From Maratus speciosus (lineage: Eukaryota; Arthropoda; Arachnida; Araneae; Salticidae): DNA of 64,000 bases. The stretch spans positions 12,273,284 to 12,337,283 of the forward strand of contig OZ010787.1 of assembly GCA_963932465.1 (NCBI GenBank). The letters run 5' to 3'. The notes below the pieces were generated by a model. It worked only from the letters and a program-made list of their open reading frames with translations. It was not told the origin of the DNA and made no database searches. The translations under genes and the position numbers were made by a program. This document shows, one piece after another, positions 58,366 to 64,000 of this stretch (within the stretch, counting starts at the first letter, position 1; every line of letters begins with the position of its first letter).

Positions 58366-60613
58366 TGACTGTCCGTCTGTCTGAGCTCTAACTCTCGTAA
58401 ATATAATCGGAATGCCATGAATTTTTTGCATGTTATTGAAGTTTACTATAACACGATCGCTACTGAAAATGAAATGAGTAGCATGCATACAGGGTTAGTC
58501 AAATATATTCCGTTATATTACGGTCAATGGGGAAAAAATCGTTTTAAGTCTGTTTCGATAATGTTACACCATTTCCAACACAATGGGATTGATATTAATT
58601 TACGAATTGCGCTAAAACATGCTTTTTGTAAAATATTGATTCCAAAGCATTTATTATTCATTTACAGGGCCACACAAAAGGATTCTGTAACATAATGGTC
58701 TACGGGGAAATATCGTTTGCAATATATTTTAATGTTGTTACATTCTTTCAAACATAATAAAATTTATATGCGTTATTGAGATGCACTATAAGTTTCTTAC
58801 AGAAAAGTACGGTGTACTGTTAATCACGTACAGGGTTACATAAAAGAGTTCGTAAGTATTACTGATTATGGAAGTGAATGACTTACGGGGTTGGTTTTAA
58901 TAGTGTTATGCCTTTCCCTGCTGAACTATAATTGTTTACTAATAGAAGTTCGTGGATTATAAATTAATTCATATACACGGCTACGCAAATGAAGATAACT
59001 GACGTTTATGGTTCGTAATTGGTAGAAGTGTGGTTTTAAGTTCTTTTATAGTTTTTTTACCTGAATTAAATTTTAGCTTTAATATGTGATACGTACAAAA
59101 GTCTTTAGATAGCATACAGGGCTGCATAAAAGAATTTGAGTGCATTTCTATCAATTGGCGAAAATTACTGAAAGTGGATTTTCTAAAAGAACTAAATTTT
59201 AGCATGTTATGTATTGTATATGAGGCATTCTCACAATTTTTTAACTTTCGGGAATAAAAATCTGGTGAAATTAAACTCACTAAAATAACATTTTAAACTT
59301 ATAGACGAATGCCTTAATGATTCAAAATAAAGAAAATATGGTCAGCACCGAAATTTTTTTTATTTAACTGAGGTTTAAGTTAAAATTGCGAGTTTAATTT
59401 TCCTTACCATTTTATCATTATAACTTTTTATTTTCCTCTAAATTTTTACTTATAATGAATTTGCATAGTATCCACAGGACATTCAAATAAGAAATAATAA
59501 CAATGTAGTATTTTGGTATAACATTGTCTTAAAGGGGTGTTAAAGAAGGGACGTTAATGTGAAAAAAAAGGTGGGGGGGGTGGTGGTATAGGAAAAAAGG
59601 GACGGTAAGGGGGAAAAAAGAGATAATAAGGATGGGACGGTAAAGAAAATTACCACCTATTTTTAGGCAAATCATGTTAAGACAAAGTGATAGCCAGAAT
59701 GTTCACTGATTTTTAGAAACAGTTATTTACATTGGATTAAATTTTTAAAATATATTAATTTACCTCGAAAAGTGCAGGACCTTGGAGACGGTAAGACTAC
59801 CAATAAAGCCACGATGCTTGAAATTGATATTTAAATGCTGATTTAAAATCTGCAGTAAATTTCCTGTCAAAGAATTTTAGCCATTCTTTCTGTAGCGTAC
59901 TTCTGCATGAGAAAAAAGTTGAAAAAAAATTCTGCGGCTGCATCTGAAGTGATTTTCTGTATAATTTTAGCAAGAGGGACGTTAAGGAATCTAAAGCCCA
60001 GGGACAGAGTTAAAAAAATAATAACAACCGTAAAAATGTGTGCAGGTTATTTTTTTGGCTACATATTTATATAAAACAATAGTCCCAGTTTCGTAAAAAA
60101 ATTACATCGAATAACTTTTATTGAAACAATTTTATATAGCTCCAACTTATTTCGCTCCAAACTTAAAAATCAGCATCAGGGACACGGGACGGTATAGGAA
60201 TTTTGTGGTCTATTTGGACCCCCAACATCTTCCAAAACTCTCGTTAATATTGTTATGCAGTCATGCAATGGGATGTTTTCCAGTATAAGAAAAAAAAAAC
60301 CCCAAGAATATGTACTAAAATAAAAATTATTATTCGGGGAGTTAAAAGTGAAAAGACTGTGAGAATGCCTCATATGCAAATCTGTAGATCGTAAACAGGT
60401 CTGCACAAAATAACTAGACTACTTTTTTGATTATCGAAGGAATGTATAATTGCTAAAACTGGATTTTTAAATTTGTTATGGGAGTAAGCAGTTTAGAAAA
60501 CATATATCTTCTTGCACCTTGTTTAACTGTGAAGTTTCGTTGCAGTTTTATAGATGTGTTGGAAAGTGTTTGATAATGTATGCTTGAAGTATGATTTTCG
60601 TTCTTATCTTATA
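58366..60613 (+). repeat. Long repeat family, copy 5 (split by an insertion)
   Basis: Enters at GACTGTCCGTCTGTCTGAGC and CTCTAACTCTCGTAAATATA. The subunit series includes CAGGGTTAGTCAAATATATT, CAGGGCCACACAAAAGGATT, CAGGGTTACATAAAAGAGTT and CAGGGCTGCATAAAAGAATT. It is interrupted at 59222 and resumes at 60376. The end keeps GTGTTGGAAAGTGTTTGATA, matching copy 1. Confidence 0.85.
59222..60371. mobile_element. 1.15-kb element with GAGGCATTCTCACA ends
   Basis: GAGGCATTCTCACA at the left end and the same sequence read inward at the right, with weaker pairing continuing to the GAATAA region. ATAT lies directly outside both ends, and the long-repeat context is continuous when it is removed. The interior contains GGGACGTTA or GGGACGGTA at five places. 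No coding region. A 4-bp duplication does not identify the family by itself. Confidence 0.75.
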
Positions 60614-62270
60614 ATTGTACGCAGTTTATTTCGCTCTTAAAGTCAACTACACATTAAATTTAAGCGCAATTTTTAAAAGTTCAGAAGAAACGCATAATTT
60701 CATTACATGTTCATCAATGTTGAATGATTAGTAAAGTATTAATTATTGAAAAATAAACCAGTCATTCATAAAGAGGGACGTGAGTTATTTAGACATTAGT
60801 GGAACAACAATTTTTGTATTTCATTACTGTTTGTTCTATACGATACTCTGTAAAAATAAACCCAAACATAGTGTGCCCGCATATTTTCTATTAAATCGTT
60901 TTTGAAATATTAATTTTTAATTACTCATTACGATTATTAATTTCTTTTTTTCTTTTTTCTCTCTTTTTTTTTTTTTTTTTTTGGTCACCATTAGAATTCT
61001 CAATGTTCGAGAAACCACAAAATAAATTTTCCTCCACATCTGAGTATGAAATTATGAGCAAATATGTAAAACCGTCCACTTTAGGTGATCATTAATGTTT
61101 CAAATGCAGCAACTCTACAATATCTTTATGATGTCCCAATGAGCATTTTTACTCTCGTTAAAAAGTAATTGTTTTATCATTATCTTAATATTTTTAGCTT
61201 CAATATAATTCATTCTTCAAAATGCACTTCTAAATACTGTCACAGGCCCTGGGCACATTTAAACTCGTGTGCTTTTCAAAAGAATCAAATTTTGACCATA
61301 AGTAAATTCAACATGACAAGGTATAGTGTTCAGGTGGAGATTTTTAAAGTTCGCATACAATAAATATGCATACGACTCTTTTAAAATAAATTAATTCTAA
61401 CAGTATTCTATAAAGTTATGAGAAATAAAATTTTGTGTAACCTGCGACTTTTAAATGAAAATTATGACTTGCGCCCAACATTATATTTTCTTTAATAATT
61501 TATTACCTGTTCAAGAGACCGAGGAAAATATATATTTTTTATTTTCCTCTCATTCTTTAAGTACTGAAGCTGCTAAGCTAATTGTTTTCATAAATTATAC
61601 AACAACCTTTTTAAAATATAATCCTTATCGATTTGAATTCTGGTTTCTCCTAAAACTCACATTTTTCCAAGCGTTTGCGCCGCAAATTCGATAATGTTAA
61701 CTTGAAATAACATTTTGAAATGCGGCTATCTCAGTTTAACTTTTTTCATTAGTTTTTACCTATACATTTTTTCAGTTTTCTTAGAAAAAGAATTGTATTG
61801 AGTCATGTTAAAATTTCAAATCTGCGATACCTAAATCTCGAGAATGAATTAAGAGAAATAGAAAGAAAAGCAAATTACTGTCTATAAATAAGGGGCAAAA
61901 GTAAATAAAATATTTAGAAATTTACCATAAACGATCGTGGCTTGTGTTTCAGACCGAAAATATCGCAAGCATTCCTCGGAAAAAAAGAAAAGATAAGTAT
62001 TGCACGGATACGTGTCAGGCAATGGATAAAAAAGATATAACCTCGGCAAGGTTCAGCGAAATTTTTATGCAAAACATGTCGTTTTGTTATTGTTTATGGT
62101 GAATATTAAACTATTTTTTGTGTATGTGGCGCTCCCGAGTAAAACCTGCTTTTTTATCTCATTTGGAGGGGGGGGGGGGGGGGATTCGAAGGGAAAAATT
62201 TTTCAAACAGATTTTATTCTATTAAGAGGGTAACCTATTGGGGTGTTTTAAATGCTAACTAAATGATTAC
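60614..62270. other. No gene seen
   Basis: AT-rich. Open frames at 61169-61363 and 61455-61694 are short, without motifs, and use AT-rich codons. T-runs near 60960 and a G-run near 62168. Confidence 0.45.
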
Positions 62271-62469
62271 GTGAGTTTCAAAACTCGCCTTATCCAGAAA
62301 ATCAAATGTTGGGAAATCGCGAAAAACCTCTGACTGCGTCCATTGGTTTTCATTGTAAACAAAGATCTTACAATGTCAGAAATACACGATAAACTAGTTT
62401 TCTTTGCAGAGTGTAGGGTTTTTCAGTGCATGTGTACCAATAGAATAGACTGATAGAGAAAGATCAATT

Positions 62470-62600
62470 TTTAGGGTTCCGTACTTAAAAAGTAAAAACG
62501 GTACCATTATAAGATCACTCCAGTGTCTGTCTGTCCGTCTGTCACAGCCATTTTACTCGTTAACTATGGAACGTGGAAAAGTTCAAATTGGTGGAAGTAA
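62470..62600 (+). repeat. GGGTTCCGTA-type arthropod repeat fragment
   Basis: TTTTTAGGGTTCCGTACTTA, AAAAACGGTACCATTATAAG and CAGTGTCTGTCTGTCCGTCT appear in this order. It resembles a repeat known to me from many insect and arthropod genomes. The rest of the copy is degraded. Confidence 0.6.
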
Positions 62601-62684
62601 TAAAGACTATTGACCCACATATTTCCAGATTATTAAACATTCATAAATATAATTAGTAAAAATGTCGAGGGGCTAATTAACTTA

Positions 62685-62689
<5 letters not shown>

Positions 62690-62723
<34 letters not shown>
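62690..62723. repeat. Poly-A tract
   Basis: An A-run of about 34. It causes a poly-Phe frame on the minus strand, which I leave out. Confidence 0.95.
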
Positions 62724-62726
<3 letters not shown>

Positions 62727-63915
62727 TTTCTTTGTATATCGTGTGAAAGCTTTCGTAACGCTGAGCTCAAAAATATATTTCTTTCAATTTTAGGTATTAT
62801 ATGTTCAGAGATGTTGTCGAAAATGTAATACAAAAATATGTTCCCCCCACTCTGTTTCCGAATCTACTGAAACTAAAATTATAAAAAAATTAGGAAAAGT
62901 AAAAGTTAACTTAAACCTTGCAGGAAAATTATAGAGTTTACCCTAGGTCACATAGGTTTTGAGAAAATCGCTTTTTCCGTTACACACAAATTCAGAATTT
63001 CGGGCATTCAGTAAAGTTGTTGAGGTGCGCTGGAAGTACCTATCATCGCAGAAGTATAAAAGCATTGTTGATAATGATCTTCGAAAAAAATCGTTGGTAA
63101 TTAGCCGAGATATTAACCCTTAAAGACACGAGCGTTTTGGATATACATAATGACTGGGGCGGCGTACTCTATGTACTATCGGACTTTAAAGCCCAGAAAA
63201 CAACTTTCAATTATATATTTGAGTAATGCAATGTCCGATAGCAGTATAAAAGCAATAAACGTCAAATTGTTAAAAACAGACTCATTTAATTAGGATTAAT
63301 CACATAAATACTATGGGATTCGCGACTAGTTTGCATTGAATGGATCTCTCAATACGCTTCCCTTGTCTTTAAAAGTTAAGTAAAACCTATCTGGGAAACC
63401 CGGCACGGACCAAGGCGGCGTTGCATATTTGCGACCTCCTTTCGAAGCGCGCTTAGCACAATGCCAAGTTTAAACTTTGAACAAGGGTTTTGTTTTAGAT
63501 ACACTGTAAAAAGAAAGATTGTTACTACGCTGAATTTAGTTATATGAAATGCAAAATGAACTTTAAACATGTACTACTTTTATTGTCAGTACCGAATTAA
63601 GTTCAACATAAACAGAATAGGATAAGATTTAAAAAAAAGAGTTATACAGAATAGCAATATTAGATATTATTTAGGCTTCATATCTCTTTGAACTTTTACG
63701 GTATATCCATTCATACTTTTCTAGTATATTCAGCTATACTCAACCCCACGCTGTATAGTTTTTTATAAAATCTTATTATTCTTTTAGCAGCAATTATTTA
63801 AATAATACAGATAGTAATTCATATATTTATTGTGAGGGACCCTCTGAGCGCGAGTAATGCTCGCACTTGACCGTTTATTATTTAAATTTTCGATAAGGCG
63901 AGTTTTTAAACTCAC

Positions 63916-64000
63916 ATCCTCAAATATACCTTTTCTCCTAATCCAATCATCTGATCGCTACAAATTTTTTTTTAACATTATTGAATCTATATTTATTAAA
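63916..64000. other. Window end, no feature
   Basis: AT-rich, nothing recognisable. Confidence 0.5.

Larger units (their letters stand above)
62271..63915. mobile_element. Possible inverted-repeat element with GTGAGTTT ends
   Basis: GTGAGTTTCAAAACTCGCCT at the left is matched by GTGAGTTTAAAAACTCGCCT read inward from the right, and the pairing continues TTATC-GAAAAT for about 35 bp. The terminal block is itself nearly palindromic. No target duplication was seen, and no gene lies inside. Confidence 0.45.

Noticed and set aside
63115..63140. piggyBac-type end (TTAACCCTTAAAGACACGAG)
   Set aside because: No inverted partner end followed by TTAA was found before the window ends.

Overview
The window looks like non-coding, AT-rich, repeat-saturated DNA from an animal nuclear genome, most likely an arthropod and possibly an arachnid. 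The evidence is the set of metazoan DNA-transposon classes (Polinton/Maverick, hAT, Tc1/mariner, piggyBac) and a nuclear copy of mitochondrial cox2 that reads only with TGA as Trp. No intact host gene was found. One short possible exon (25241-25350) is the only candidate for host coding sequence. No rRNA gene, CRISPR array or bacterial operon structure is present.

Layout. 1-5.6 kb: a large inverted-repeat element. Its ~0.9-1.0 kb arms each carry the start of a Cys/His-rich gene (one copy open, one frameshifted). Its interior holds a cox2 NUMT and about 13 copies of a ~151-bp tandem unit. 5.8-8 kb: a small hairpin MITE and a 1.8-kb Tc1/mariner-like non-autonomous element. 9.4-21 kb: two neighbouring nests. 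Two near-identical 2.9-kb elements lie in opposite orientation, each containing the same 0.7-kb TA-flanked MITE, and are inserted into two different older inverted-repeat elements. The second nest also holds a dead Tc3-like transposon. 21.3-25.1 kb: a TTAA-flanked MITE with a second one inside it, then two tandem copies of a ~1.2-1.3 kb repeat built from ~140-170 bp subunits. 26.4-30.6 kb: an inverted-repeat element, a dispersed repeat and a 5-unit minisatellite.

30.9-45.7 kb is the most striking part. A 0.67-kb hAT element with a perfect 8-bp target duplication has been split by a 14.1-kb Polinton-type element with a perfect 6-bp target duplication and AG-starting termini. That element is almost entirely two ~6.8-7.0 kb inverted arms around a 338-bp spacer. 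Each arm keeps only a ~105-codon fragment of the Polinton family-B DNA polymerase, next to AT-rich tandem arrays. It looks like a palindromic, defective, non-autonomous Polinton.

46-64 kb: a piggyBac transposase C-terminal fragment, tRNA-like elements, three more copies of the long repeat (two split by MITEs), two clusters rich in TGACGTCA, and assorted inverted repeats. The genes do not work together as a pathway. The window is a record of successive transposon insertions, and several can be ordered by nesting and by empty sites visible elsewhere in the same window.
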